Positions 22,729-32,167 of a DNA stretch of 64,000 bases are shown here, piece after piece. Source of the DNA: Enterocloster asparagiformis (GTDB taxonomy: Bacteria; Bacillota; Clostridia; Lachnospirales; Lachnospiraceae); NCBI GenBank assembly GCA_018380885.1, contig JAGZSY010000026.1, positions 62,001 through 126,000 on the forward strand. Direction: 5' to 3'. The position numbers were made by a program, and so were the translations under genes. The notes beneath the pieces are model-generated. The model was not told the DNA's origin. It did not search any database and saw nothing but the letters and a program-made list of their open reading frames with translations. Position 1 is the first letter of the stretch. Each line of letters opens with the position of its first letter.

Positions 22729-24217
22729 ATTTTACTACCGGAATCTGAAATGCTATGAGAAAGCAGAAGAAAAGATCATAAGAGAAATCGGTAAAATGGA
22801 TTATTATGATCTGTCACAACTTCCTACGGAAACCATGAAAAAGGAATTCCGGCAATATCTCGAATACAGAGGCAGTCAAGTATCTCTTGCAACCATTCAA
22901 TCTGATAAGACTTATTTCAAACAAGTTTGTATGGCGTTGCAAACTCGAAAACGGCTTCCAGAGAGCCTGACGGAATGGAATGAAAAAAGCTGGGTAATGC
23001 TACTGAAGGGGTGGATGCTGCAAAACGGAATCAAACTGACAAGAGAAAATAAGAGTGTATATGGGACAACTCATCTGGTCGAAGCCAGACTAATCCGCTA
23101 CCTGCGGGGAATCCTCCGCTTCTTACAGCCGGAAGATACACGGGCAGAACCGGAAAAAGATATTTGGGAACTGAATAAGCTGGATATCCCGATTGAAGAA
23201 AATCCGATTTATAAAACCAATACGCTGAACTTTACCGGAATCCTGCAGGACGGCATCCGGGAAGAAGTGAAACAGGCGGTTTACCTGCATCTAAAATATG
23301 AGAAGCTGGGAACGGTAAAACGGGAATTGACTTCCCTGCGGCAGTTTTCAAAGTATCTGGAGGACAAACAGCCGGGGATACAATCCTGCTCAGAAATTGA
23401 CAGAGCCTTACTGGAGGAATACCTTATACATAAGGCAACCAACGGAAGTTCCGGGAAAGGAAACAGCGATGATATCCTAAAGCTGCGGTCGGTGCTGGAG
23501 AGCGTCGGCAAGATTTATGGGTATCCGCATCTGGAAAAGCTGTTCCTGAGTACCGACATCCCGCCAGAGATTCAGCCGGAATTCAAATCATACTCCGACA
23601 AGGAGCTGAAACAGCTGAATGCACATATCACGAAGTTGGATGAGCAGATCACCAGATGCCTTGTAATCCATCAGATGCTGGGAACCAGAATCTCGGATAC
23701 TCTGACTTTACGGCGGGATTGCCTGATCAGAGCGAATGGTGTGGACATAATAAAAATCCAGCAGGTCAAGACCAGCACCTTCCAGAAGCCCATCAGCGCA
23801 GAGCTTGCGGCGCTGATCCAGAAAGCAATTGCTTATACGGAAGAACGCTACGGTGAAACAACCTACATCTTTGTAGATGAGAGGGACAACAACCGTCCGC
23901 TCCAATACACGACAATCAAGCATAAAGTTCTTGCCCTGATTCAGAAAGAGGGCTTAAAGGACGATGAGGGCAAGCCATTCAGCTTCGGAACTCATATGTT
24001 CCGGCGCTCCTATGGCGTGAAGCTGACGGAGCTGCATCTGGATGACTGGACAATCGCCAAACTGCTCGGACACAAAGGCGTAGGAGCGGTGATGCACTAC
24101 CGCAAAATGAGCAACCAGATACTGGCGGATGAAACGCGCAGAGCCAGAGAAGAACAGACCAGAATCCTGCTCGCAAATTTAGATGGATGGGGTGAAGAAT
24201 ATGAGCAAATACGATAA
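22718..24217 (+). CDS. Tyrosine recombinase 3 of the trio
   Basis: A 499-residue tyrosine recombinase. Catalytic residues are in MLGTRISD (Arg), THMFRRSY (His-x-x-Arg), LLGHKGVGAV and MHYRKM (tyrosine, about residue 462). The N-terminal half has the helical core-binding domain. It starts within the end of recombinase 2, after AAAGGAGGACAAG. Its own end overlaps the TnpC-like gene. Three adjacent tyrosine recombinases of different length are the mark of RIT/Tn554-like insertion machinery, where the proteins act together. Confidence 0.92.
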   Translation: MDDRFYYRNLKCYEKAEEKIIREIGKMDYYDLSQLPTETMKKEFRQYLEYRGSQVSLATIQSDKTYFKQVCMALQTRKRLPESLTEWNEKSWVMLLKGWMLQNGIKLTRENKSVYGTTHLVEARLIRYLRGILRFLQPEDTRAEPEKDIWELNKLDIPIEENPIYKTNTLNFTGILQDGIREEVKQAVYLHLKYEKLGTVKRELTSLRQFSKYLEDKQPGIQSCSEIDRALLEEYLIHKATNGSSGKGNSDDILKLRSVLESVGKIYGYPHLEKLFLSTDIPPEIQPEFKSYSDKELKQLNAHITKLDEQITRCLVIHQMLGTRISDTLTLRRDCLIRANGVDIIKIQQVKTSTFQKPISAELAALIQKAIAYTEERYGETTYIFVDERDNNRPLQYTTIKHKVLALIQKEGLKDDEGKPFSFGTHMFRRSYGVKLTELHLDDWTIAKLLGHKGVGAVMHYRKMSNQILADETRRAREEQTRILLANLDGWGEEYEQIR

Positions 24218-24584
24218 GATGATAGAAATCAACCGGGTGCGGAGTGATGAGAAAATCATTGTGGCAAGAACCGCAATCCGAAAGTTACTGGAGGACGGGG
24301 ACAGGATATCCATTCCCCAACTGATGAAAATGACCGGACTGTCGAGAGGATTTTTTTACAAGAATCCGACCATCCGGTCAGAGATTAACCGCGCGATTGA
24401 ACAGCAGGCCGGTACGGTCGATCCACGAAGGAGTATCCTTGATAAGGCAATGGATGGACGAATTGAACTGCTGCAACAACAGGTCACGAAGCTGAAGAAG
24501 GAAAACGAAGAACTGAAAAAGGAGAACGCGAAGCTGCAGAAGGCCCTGAATAAGAAAAGTTTGAACATACTGAAAAATTTATAA
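24201..24584 (+). CDS. TnpC-like (DUF6262) accessory protein
   Basis: A 127-residue protein with an N-terminal helix-turn-helix-like segment (ISIPQLMKMTGLSRGFFYKNP) and a C-terminal Lys/Glu-rich coiled coil (about residues 88-120, repeating LKKENEE). This is the pattern of TnpC from Tn554, a small accessory protein that orients insertion. The start at 24201 follows GATGGGGTGAAG and overlaps recombinase 3 by 17 bases. It completes the operon, followed by a terminator. The assignment rests on pattern, size and context. Confidence 0.8.
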   Translation: MSKYDKMIEINRVRSDEKIIVARTAIRKLLEDGDRISIPQLMKMTGLSRGFFYKNPTIRSEINRAIEQQAGTVDPRRSILDKAMDGRIELLQQQVTKLKKENEELKKENAKLQKALNKKSLNILKNL

Positions 24585-24596
24585 GAATCCTTTACA

Positions 24597-24632
24597 TAGA
24601 GCCAGTGGACATTCATACCTCCGCTGGCTCTT
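24597..24632 (+). terminator. Terminator of the recombinase operon
   Basis: GAGCCAGTGGA (24600-24610) and TCCGCTGGCTC (24622-24632) form a long stem with a short loop, followed by a T-rich sequence TTGTCTGTTG. It lies 15 bases after the TnpC-like stop. Confidence 0.65.
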
Positions 24633-24891
24633 GTCTGTTGTAACCGGATTGAAGGCTACAGCAGAAAAAATATTTACTTGGAATTGATTCCAAGGGGTTT
24701 ACAAAAACCATACGCTACAGGCATAACTTATAATTCAATATAGGTATTTGCGGAAAAGCAGAATTGACAGTAGAATAAGAATAGCCGAAACTGACGGCTC
24801 GAAGCTATGCAAAAGTCAGGAAAAAGGAACACAATACACATTTTTGTATAGCGTTAGAGCCAGAGTTTACAAGGGCTTCCGAGGACAGGCT

Positions 24892-25974
24892 ACAGTTTAC
24901 TATCCCGTCTGGCACGGACAAGCGCCGAGGATTATCAGCACCTTTTTGGAAGGCTGTGACTTCAGCGGCAAAACGGTGGCGCCCTTCTGCACCTCGCACA
25001 GCAGCGGGATCGGCTCCAGCGCTGAAAATCTGCGCGGCCTGTGCCCGGATACCGTAACCTGGCTGACGGGGAAACGGTTCCCGGCGGACGCGTCCGATGA
25101 GAGCGTGAAGGAGTGGATTGACAGTTTGGATATGGCCGCAGATGATTCTCGGGCCGTGGGGACGTTTGATCTCGAGAACAGGACCGTGCTTCTGAACAGC
25201 GGATACGAAATGCCTGTTATGGGGCTGGGCACCTACAGCCTGTCCGGGGAGGAATGTCTGGGCTCGGTCGCCGCCTTGCTGGAGGCGGGCGGCAGGCTGA
25301 TCGACACGGCCTACATGTACCACAACGAGGCGGCTGTGGGCAGGGGGATCAGGGAGTCCGGCGTGCCGAGAGAAGAAATTTTTGTCACCACAAAGCTCTA
25401 TCCCAGCCAGTTTGCGAGGGCGGCCGAAGCCATCGACGAAGCGCTGGAGAAAATGGACATTGGGTACATCGACCTGATGCTGCTCCACCATCCCGGAGAA
25501 AATGATGTGGAGGCCTACAGCGCAATGGAGCAGGCGGTAAAGGATGGAAAAATCCGCTCCATCGGCCTGTCGAACTGGTATGTGAAAGAGCTGGAGGAAT
25601 TTTTGCCGCAGGTGTCCGTTACGCCTGCGGTGGTGCAGAATGAAATCCATCCCTATTATCAGGAAAATGATGTAATTCCCTATATCCAGGCCAGGGGCAT
25701 CGTTGTGGAGGGCTGGTATCCCTTCGGCGGGCGCGGCCATACGGGAGAGCTGCTGGGGGACGAGACCATCACCTCCATTGCCGCCGCCCATGGCGTGCCC
25801 CCGGCCCAGGTTATTCTGCGGTGGAATCTGCAAAGGGGCGTGGTGGTCATTCCCGGCTCAAGTAATCCCGAGCATATCAGGGAAAATCTGGATCTTTTCG
25901 GCTTCTCGCTCAGCGAGGAAGAGATGGGGCGGATCGCTGCGCTGGACCGGAACGAGAAGCACGATTGGTACTAA
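24892..25974 (+). pseudogene. Flavodoxin-aldo/keto reductase fusion gene cut by the ICE
   Basis: From base 24,900 the frame encodes the C-terminal half of a flavodoxin: YPVWHGQAPRIISTFLEG, then FSGKTVAPFCTSHSSGIGSS and WLTGKRF, ending near residue 130 of the open frame. A complete aldo/keto reductase follows, with DTAYMYHNEA (catalytic Asp and Tyr), TTKLYPS (Lys) and LLHHPGEN (His), ending GRIAALDRNEKHDWY. The first half of the flavodoxin is absent. The preceding sequence belongs to the mobile element, so the gene was interrupted by its integration. The open frame can be extended upstream to a TTG at 24748, but that part has no flavodoxin similarity. The reductase might still be made from an internal ATG. 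Confidence 0.8.
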
Positions 25975-26410
25975 AGCGGGAGAAATAAGCTTGTAAGGGG
26001 CGCCTAACCGGCACAGCGGGAGGCGTTTAAGACAAAAACAGTGTGAAAAGAGATGTGCCGCCGGCCTTGCGCTTCTATATTGAAGCCCAGGGCCGCTTTG
26101 TAGTTGCAAATTTCCATATTATGTTTTATAATCTGGATAAGGTACCAAGCAAAGCGCCGGCTCATGACAATTGACATATTTGAATGGGACAATGTTTTGC
26201 TTCATCACGCGCTGAGATATCTTGAGGCTCAGCGTTCTTTTTCGCAAGAGGGATTGCTGTGGCCATTTGGAAGGCACATAAAAGACTTGGCGGGCGCGCT
26301 CACACAAGCGCTGCGGGGCCGGCAGGACACCGCGGCGGCCGGGCCTGCTTTTGTCGCGCTTAAACAGACCGCGATATTTTGCGCGGGCTGTGTTGGAAAG
26401 GGGGCTGTCA
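25975..26410 (+). other. Intergenic region holding the operon promoter
   Basis: About 430 bases between the disrupted reductase and the first kinase. Apart from the promoter at 26104-26132 only weak hairpins were seen, including one near 25999-26030 (GGCGCCT/AGGCG). No convincing gene. Confidence 0.5.
26104..26132 (+). promoter_or_regulatory. Promoter of the sensor-kinase/c-di-GMP operon
   Basis: TTGCAA (26104-26109) and TATAAT (26127-26132) are 17 bases apart. It leaves a leader of about 270 bases, for which no gene or clear structure was found, before the first kinase. Confidence 0.75.
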
Positions 26411-29011
26411 TTGGATTCTCACAACAAAAAGAGCGATTGGAACAGGATGCTTGCGTTTGCGCTGGCGTTGCTGCTGATGACGGCCGGACTTTGCCTGTGC
26501 GCGGCGGTTGTGTACCAGCGGGAGTCGGAGCGCACAGTGACCAGCATCAGCGAGGTTTATCTGCAGGAGATGACCGCGCAGATCAGCAGCCATTTCAAAA
26601 CCAATCTGGACAGCCAGTTTTCCCAGGTCCGCACCGCCGTCAATGCAATATCGGAGGAGAACCTGGAGACGGAAGCGAGCCTGAACGCTTTTTTGACCCA
26701 GGCGCAGAAGGACAGCGGCTTTAGCCACATCGCGGTGATCAGCGACAGGGGAATCGCCTATTCACCCGACGGCGTGGTTCCGGCCATGTCGAAAATCTCC
26801 GGCCTGGACAAGCTGCTGGCTGGCTCCGGGGAGTTGATCTCCGTCAACGAGACGATCTGGGAGAACGGCACAATCCTGCTGGGCACATCCATGATTCCCG
26901 TGCGGTTTCATGACGAGCGGCTGGCTGCGGTGGTGATCGGAATCCATACGTCCGATATCGGGTTAAAGCTGGGGCTGGACAGCGAGAAGGAGACAAATTC
27001 ACACACAAATATTGTGACCCGAAACGGAGATTTTGTGATTAAAAGCGCCTTTTCGCAAGATATTTTATACGGCTCCAACCTGTTTACGATCTTTGGGCAG
27101 CAGGCGGTTTTTGACGACGGCTATGACCTGGCGTCCTTCCGCGCCGCAATCGCCGCGGGGGAACGGGGGATGACGCTGCTGACGGTAGGAGGCAGCCACG
27201 AGTATCTCTATTATGTGCCGATCCAGGGAACGGACTGGTATATGGTTACCAGCATGGCGTACGAGACGGTGAACGATCAGATTTCATATCTGACCCAGTT
27301 CATGGTCACCGTGGGCGTGGGTATCTTTTTGATTATCCTGATCACGGTGCTGACATTCTTTTTGTTGCTGCGGCACAGTGAAAAGCGCAGCAGCCAGCTT
27401 TTGTTTAAGGAAAAGGAACGGGCGGAGGCGGCAAACCGTGCGAAAAGCGATTTCCTGTCGCAGATGTCCCACGAAATCAGGACGCCGCTCAACGGGATTA
27501 TGGGGATGGTTGAGCTCGGAAAAAGGCATGTGGAGGAACCGGACCGGATACGCAACTGTCTGGATAAAATTACACTGTCCTCCTCCCACCTCCTCAACCT
27601 GATCAACGATATATTGGATATGTCCAAAATCGAAAGCGGAAAAATCGAGCTGCATCCCGAGCTGTTCGACTTTGGACTGCTGCTGCGGACCTTGACGACC
27701 GTGTTTTACGTGCAGTCGAAAAGCAGGAAGATCAATTACCGGATTTCCCTGCGCGGGGAGATCGATGAATACCTGGTAGGCGATTCCCTGCGATTGAACC
27801 AGATTTTGACCAATCTGCTGTCCAACGCAATGAAGTTTACGCCCGAGCAAGGGAGCGTCAGCCTGGACATAGAGGAGCTGCGGCGCGAGGAGGGCGGAAT
27901 ATGGCTTCGATTCGCGGTTGCGGATACGGGCAGGGGGATTGCGGCAGAGAACTTTGACCGTATTTTTGAAGCGTTCACCCAGGAAACCAGCGGAACCGCG
28001 CGCAGGTACGGCGGCACCGGCTTAGGGCTGCCGATCACCAAAAACTTTGTGGAGATGATGGGCGGCTCCATAAAAGTTTCCAGCGAGCTGGGCTCGGGCA
28101 GCGTGTTTACGGTTGATTTGCCCTTTTCCTGCGCGCCGGACAGCGCCCCCGGACGTGAGGAGCGCTGCGGGAAGGGACGGCTGGTTCTGGTCGTGGATCA
28201 TTTTTCCGAAACGGAGACGCATTTTGCCAATATGCTGGCCGGGGAACAATTTGTGGTTGACAGCGCAGCCGGTGAGACGGCCGCCCTGGATATGCTGCGG
28301 CTGGCCGGTGAGAGGGGAAATCCCTATGAGTTATGCTTTATACAGCAGCAGTTCTCGCAGGATATGGGGAGCTTGATTGCCGATATCCGAAGCAGGGGAA
28401 GGAATGGGGATTTGAGAATCATTCTGACCGGGCTGGACCAGGACGAGCTGGATCAGGAGGCCGCCTTGTATGGCGCCGACGCCGCCCTGTGCCGGCCGGC
28501 ATTTCACTCGGACATCGCGGGGCTGATGAGGAAGCTCGCAGGGCAGCAGCAAGACCAATTAAAACAGGAAGAGTCCTCCATACTGGACGGCGCGCATATT
28601 TTGGTGGTGGAGGATAATGAAATCAATCTGTACATTGCCGTCACGCTGCTGCGGGAAGCAGGGGCTGAGGTCACCACGGCCCAGACAGGGCGGGAGGCGG
28701 TCGAGCGGTTCTCAGAGGCGCCCGAAGGCTTCTACCATCTGATTCTGATGGACGTGCAGATGCCGGTGATGGACGGCTACAGCGCAACGCAGGCGATCCG
28801 CGCCATGAGCCGACCCGACGCGAAAACCACGATCATCATTGCAATGACGGCCAATTCCTTCCACGAGGATGTACAAAAGTGCCTGGACAGCGGCATGAAC
28901 GGGCATATCGCAAAGCCCTTTGTCATGGATGACATATACGACGCGTACGCTAAGGTGCTGGACGCGCGGGCCAAAAAGAAAGAGGACGTCCGGGACCCGG
29001 GTATCATGTGA
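26411..29011 (+). CDS. Hybrid sensor histidine kinase 1 (Cache sensor)
   Basis: An 866-residue membrane kinase. Membrane segments lie at about residues 13-35 and 297-320 and enclose a Cache-like extracellular sensor. The kinase part has [15 protein letters not shown] (phospho-His about 353), the N box LLSNAMKF (about 472), DTGRGI and GGTGLGL. A degenerate receiver (about 600-700) is followed by a full receiver, [11 protein letters not shown] (about 728) with phospho-Asp in ILMDVQMPV (about 780). The TTG start at 26411 follows GGAAAGGGGG; the upstream TTG at 26351 lacks a site. It is the first gene of the operon after the promoter at 26104. The ligand is unknown. Confidence 0.92.
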   Translation: MDSHNKKSDWNRMLAFALALLLMTAGLCLCAAVVYQRESERTVTSISEVYLQEMTAQISSHFKTNLDSQFSQVRTAVNAISEENLETEASLNAFLTQAQKDSGFSHIAVISDRGIAYSPDGVVPAMSKISGLDKLLAGSGELISVNETIWENGTILLGTSMIPVRFHDERLAAVVIGIHTSDIGLKLGLDSEKETNSHTNIVTRNGDFVIKSAFSQDILYGSNLFTIFGQQAVFDDGYDLASFRAAIAAGERGMTLLTVGGSHEYLYYVPIQGTDWYMVTSMAYETVNDQISYLTQFMVTVGVGIFLIILITVLTFFLLLRHSEKRSSQLLFKEKERAEAANRAKSDFLSQMSHEIRTPLNGIMGMVELGKRHVEEPDRIRNCLDKITLSSSHLLNLINDILDMSKIESGKIELHPELFDFGLLLRTLTTVFYVQSKSRKINYRISLRGEIDEYLVGDSLRLNQILTNLLSNAMKFTPEQGSVSLDIEELRREEGGIWLRFAVADTGRGIAAENFDRIFEAFTQETSGTARRYGGTGLGLPITKNFVEMMGGSIKVSSELGSGSVFTVDLPFSCAPDSAPGREERCGKGRLVLVVDHFSETETHFANMLAGEQFVVDSAAGETAALDMLRLAGERGNPYELCFIQQQFSQDMGSLIADIRSRGRNGDLRIILTGLDQDELDQEAALYGADAALCRPAFHSDIAGLMRKLAGQQQDQLKQEESSILDGAHILVVEDNEINLYIAVTLLREAGAEVTTAQTGREAVERFSEAPEGFYHLILMDVQMPVMDGYSATQAIRAMSRPDAKTTIIIAMTANSFHEDVQKCLDSGMNGHIAKPFVMDDIYDAYAKVLDARAKKKEDVRDPGIM

Positions 29012-29123
29012 GCCGGCATTGAGAGATGCCGTGAGGCTTCAAGCCGGGTCTGCGGATGAACTGCGCTGCGCGGGACACTGGGCCGCTGCGCGCCGGAGGA
29101 CTGTGAGAAAGAGGGTGAAACAT

Positions 29124-31232
29124 TTGAAGCAGACGACTAAGAAACGGTGGCATACGCTTTTGCTGTTATGGCTCTATGTGTTTGCCGTTGTCATCAGCAT
29201 TACATACGCGGTTTCATATTTCATCGGCAATTCTTCCGCCCGCGGACTGCTGGCCTTTGAGCGCTTTTCAGAACAGCTCACCTACCGTGTCTCCGACCAT
29301 CTGAGCAAATATACGGAACAGATGATTCTGCTGAAAAATGAGCTGGTGGACCGCCGGGTTACGGACCCGGAGGAAACCCGGCGCACCCTGAGGCGCTATT
29401 TGGAGAATTCCGCTCTGGAGGGAATCGGCTTTGTGATGGACGACGGCACGGCCCGCTCCTACAGCGGAGAGCTGGAGGTGTTTGACCGTCCCATCGACCT
29501 GCTGGACGTGCACAACTATCCGTACACGGTGACGCTGTCTGAAAATGCCATGGGTGGAGAGGGGAAGCTGCTGTTTCGCATCCTGTGGGACGGGCCGGGG
29601 CTGGAAGAGGAGGGCTCGGCGGCCGCCATTTACAGCTATATCCCGCTCAGCGTGATCTCGGATCTGCTGAAGGACACAACCTATGGGGATGCGGGCGCGT
29701 TTGTGGCTATAGTGGACCATAAGGGCGACCACCTCTGGAATAGCTCCGGGGGCCTGGAGAACAAAGACGGGCATAACCTCATCAGGGATTTGGAGTCTTA
29801 TGATATGAACAACGGGGCCACGGCCGGGGAGGTGGCCACGCGCCTGGAGCTGCAGCTCTCCGGCCTGGTAACCTACACCGCCAACGGGGACCAGCGGGTA
29901 TTGTTTTACGAACCGCTGGGCTACAATTACTGGACCCTTTTGACCATCACGCCCCGCTCCTCTGTGTTAAACACGGAAAATGAAATCAGGATGATTCTCG
30001 TGCTGCTCGCCGGCATCGGGGCCGTGGTCGCGGTGGCGGGCTGGTTTTTTCACAAAAACAGGCAGATGGAGCTGGAGCTGACTATTGCCCGGAAGGAGAG
30101 CATATTTAAAGGAAAATTTCTCTCCAACGTCTCCCATGAAATCAGGACGCCGCTTAACGGTATATCCGGCACCCTTCATCTGCTAAAAAACAGCGGGGAC
30201 GACAAGGTCAGACAGGAGGAGTATCTGCGCCGAATGGAGCACTCGGTGCAGCAGCTCACGGACATTGTAAACGACGTGCTGGATATGGCTAAAATTGAGA
30301 GCGGCAGCGCGGTAATTCACGAAGAGCGCTTTGACCTGCGCGAGCTGAGCCGAGAGACGGCGCATATTTTCGACGCTGCCGTTCAGGAGAAGGGGATTGA
30401 GCTGCGGGTGGAGCTATCCGGGCTGGAGGATCGCTTTTTCGTGGGCGACGCGAAAAAGATCCGGCAGATCATGACCAACCTGCTCTCCAATGCGGTGAAG
30501 TTTACAGACCGGGGAACCGTTACCCTGTCGCTGGCCCAGGACGGCGCGGACCGGGGCAGAGTCCGTCTCCTTGTCTCCGATACGGGCTGCGGCATGACGC
30601 CAGCGTTTCAGAAGATTATCTTCCAGCCCTTTACACAGGAGGACACGACCTATGGACGGACGCAGACCGGCACGGGGCTGGGAATGTCGATTATATACGA
30701 GCTGGTACAGCTCTTAAAGGGCACGATCTCGCTGCAGAGCGCGCCGGGTCAGGGCACCAGCTTTACGGTGGTGCTTCCCCTGCAGGCGGATGAGATCCAG
30801 GAAGCGCCCGGGGAGGTCCGGGAGCAGCCTGTATCCCTGAGCGGAATCCGCATCCTCATGGCGGAGGACAATGAAATCAACTCCATGATCGCCCAGGAGC
30901 TGCTGACCCAGGCGGGCGCTGAGGTGGTGGCGGTGGAAAACGGCCAGCTGGCGGTGGACTACTTCCTGGACCCGGAGGCAGAGCCGGTGGATCTGATTTT
31001 GATGGACATCCGGATGCCGGTGATGGACGGCCTGGAGGCCTGCCGCCGCATCCGCGCTTCCGGCCATCCCCGGGCCAAAAGCATTCCCATCCTTGCGCTG
31101 ACGGCCAACGGGCTGGAGGAGGATAACAGGGAAATTTTAGAGGCGGGGATGAACCTGCGGCTTTCAAAGCCGCTGTCGGTTCAGCTGCTGTGCGAAAGCG
31201 TGCGCTATTACGGAAAGGGGGACCGCGTATGA
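29124..31232 (+). CDS. Hybrid sensor histidine kinase 2 (Cache sensor)
   Basis: A 702-residue kinase with membrane segments about 10-33 and 290-310, a Cache-type sensor between them, a HisKA motif [15 protein letters not shown] (His about 338), an N box LLSNAVKF (about 452), DTGCGM and GTGLGM, and a C-terminal receiver (RILMAEDNEIN, Asp in ILMDIRMPV, about 627). The TTG at 29124 follows AAAGAGGGTGAAACA; a GTG at 29115 is an alternative start. Its stop overlaps the next start by ATGA, so translation is coupled. It is paralogous to the preceding kinase but has only one receiver. Confidence 0.9.
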   Translation: MKQTTKKRWHTLLLLWLYVFAVVISITYAVSYFIGNSSARGLLAFERFSEQLTYRVSDHLSKYTEQMILLKNELVDRRVTDPEETRRTLRRYLENSALEGIGFVMDDGTARSYSGELEVFDRPIDLLDVHNYPYTVTLSENAMGGEGKLLFRILWDGPGLEEEGSAAAIYSYIPLSVISDLLKDTTYGDAGAFVAIVDHKGDHLWNSSGGLENKDGHNLIRDLESYDMNNGATAGEVATRLELQLSGLVTYTANGDQRVLFYEPLGYNYWTLLTITPRSSVLNTENEIRMILVLLAGIGAVVAVAGWFFHKNRQMELELTIARKESIFKGKFLSNVSHEIRTPLNGISGTLHLLKNSGDDKVRQEEYLRRMEHSVQQLTDIVNDVLDMAKIESGSAVIHEERFDLRELSRETAHIFDAAVQEKGIELRVELSGLEDRFFVGDAKKIRQIMTNLLSNAVKFTDRGTVTLSLAQDGADRGRVRLLVSDTGCGMTPAFQKIIFQPFTQEDTTYGRTQTGTGLGMSIIYELVQLLKGTISLQSAPGQGTSFTVVLPLQADEIQEAPGEVREQPVSLSGIRILMAEDNEINSMIAQELLTQAGAEVVAVENGQLAVDYFLDPEAEPVDLILMDIRMPVMDGLEACRRIRASGHPRAKSIPILALTANGLEEDNREILEAGMNLRLSKPLSVQLLCESVRYYGKGDRV

Positions 31233-32167
31233 GAGGAATTATAGGGCGAATCTGCTGTGTCGGCGCAGCACTCTGCTTGATTTTGGGGCTGTGCACCAGC
31301 TTTTCCCAATATTGTCTCATGAGCGCCAGGTCCAGCTGTGCCAGCGCACAGGGACAAATATGTAAAAATTTGGAATCCACCTTGAATCTCCTGGAAGTGA
31401 TATCCCAGGAGCAGTGGATGCTGCCCGGGGATATTCCGTATCAGGAAAAGGCCGGGCGTTTAGACCACTATAATGAGATATGGGGCTACCGGATGATCCG
31501 GTCGGTGGACACGTCCGGCGGCGTCTACCGGGCGGACCACGGTGAGGCGGTGTCCAATCTGAACAGCCGGGAATATATTCAGAGCCTGTGGGTGACCGGC
31601 AGGCCGCAGATCACCGACGCGTTCCTGGCGGGAGCGGACGGCACCACGCTCAACTATACGGTGGCGGTGGCCGTGGCCGGCAATGCCCGGGAAAACGGCG
31701 CCGTGTTCGCTGCCATTGACGACAACGAGGTGAGAGCGGTTCTGGGCAGCCAGCCTATGCACACGATTTTGCTGGGCAAAAAGCAGCAGTGCATGTCCGG
31801 CAACGATGAGTCGCTGCTGGGCGTCACCCTGGAATCCAGGTTGTCCGGCCGCAGGATAATCGGCGGCAGCCTGGAGTCCACTCTTCTCAGGGTGAAAAAT
31901 GAGGAAAGCGGAAGCTTTTGGTTTTTTGACGGATTTATGCCGACCTGCTACGCGTTTCAAAACGTAGGTCTGGACAGCGGCTGGACGGTTCTCACCTCCG
32001 TGTCCTTCGCGGAGGCGGCCCGCGAGTTGAGGCCGGCGATTCTGTCTGCCGCGGTGGGGGTCATCCTCTCCCTGGCGGCCTTCGCCCTATTCGGAAGAGG
32101 GGATTGGGACGGCGGAGCGGAAGGAATACAAAACCATGCTGCAAAAGATACTGAAAGGAAAAGCTGA
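31229..32167 (+). CDS. Cache-domain membrane protein without output domain
   Basis: A 312-residue protein with membrane segments near residues 5-28 and about 268-292 and a Cache sensor between them, but only a short cytoplasmic tail of about 20 residues. The sensor is a close paralogue of that in the next gene: both share ADGTTLNYTVAV at the same place, and the DNA is nearly identical over about 35 bases there. The end therefore looks like a shortened copy of a Cache-GGDEF protein, or a stand-alone sensor that partners with the neighbours. The start overlaps the preceding stop (ATGA) and follows AAAGGGGG. Confidence 0.75.
   Translation: MRGIIGRICCVGAALCLILGLCTSFSQYCLMSARSSCASAQGQICKNLESTLNLLEVISQEQWMLPGDIPYQEKAGRLDHYNEIWGYRMIRSVDTSGGVYRADHGEAVSNLNSREYIQSLWVTGRPQITDAFLAGADGTTLNYTVAVAVAGNARENGAVFAAIDDNEVRAVLGSQPMHTILLGKKQQCMSGNDESLLGVTLESRLSGRRIIGGSLESTLLRVKNEESGSFWFFDGFMPTCYAFQNVGLDSGWTVLTSVSFAEAARELRPAILSAAVGVILSLAAFALFGRGDWDGGAEGIQNHAAKDTERKS

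Noticed and set aside
24748..24891. TTG start giving a 408-residue aldo/keto reductase
   Set aside because: The first ~45 residues show no family similarity and lie in element sequence; no ribosome-binding site. I treat the gene as disrupted.
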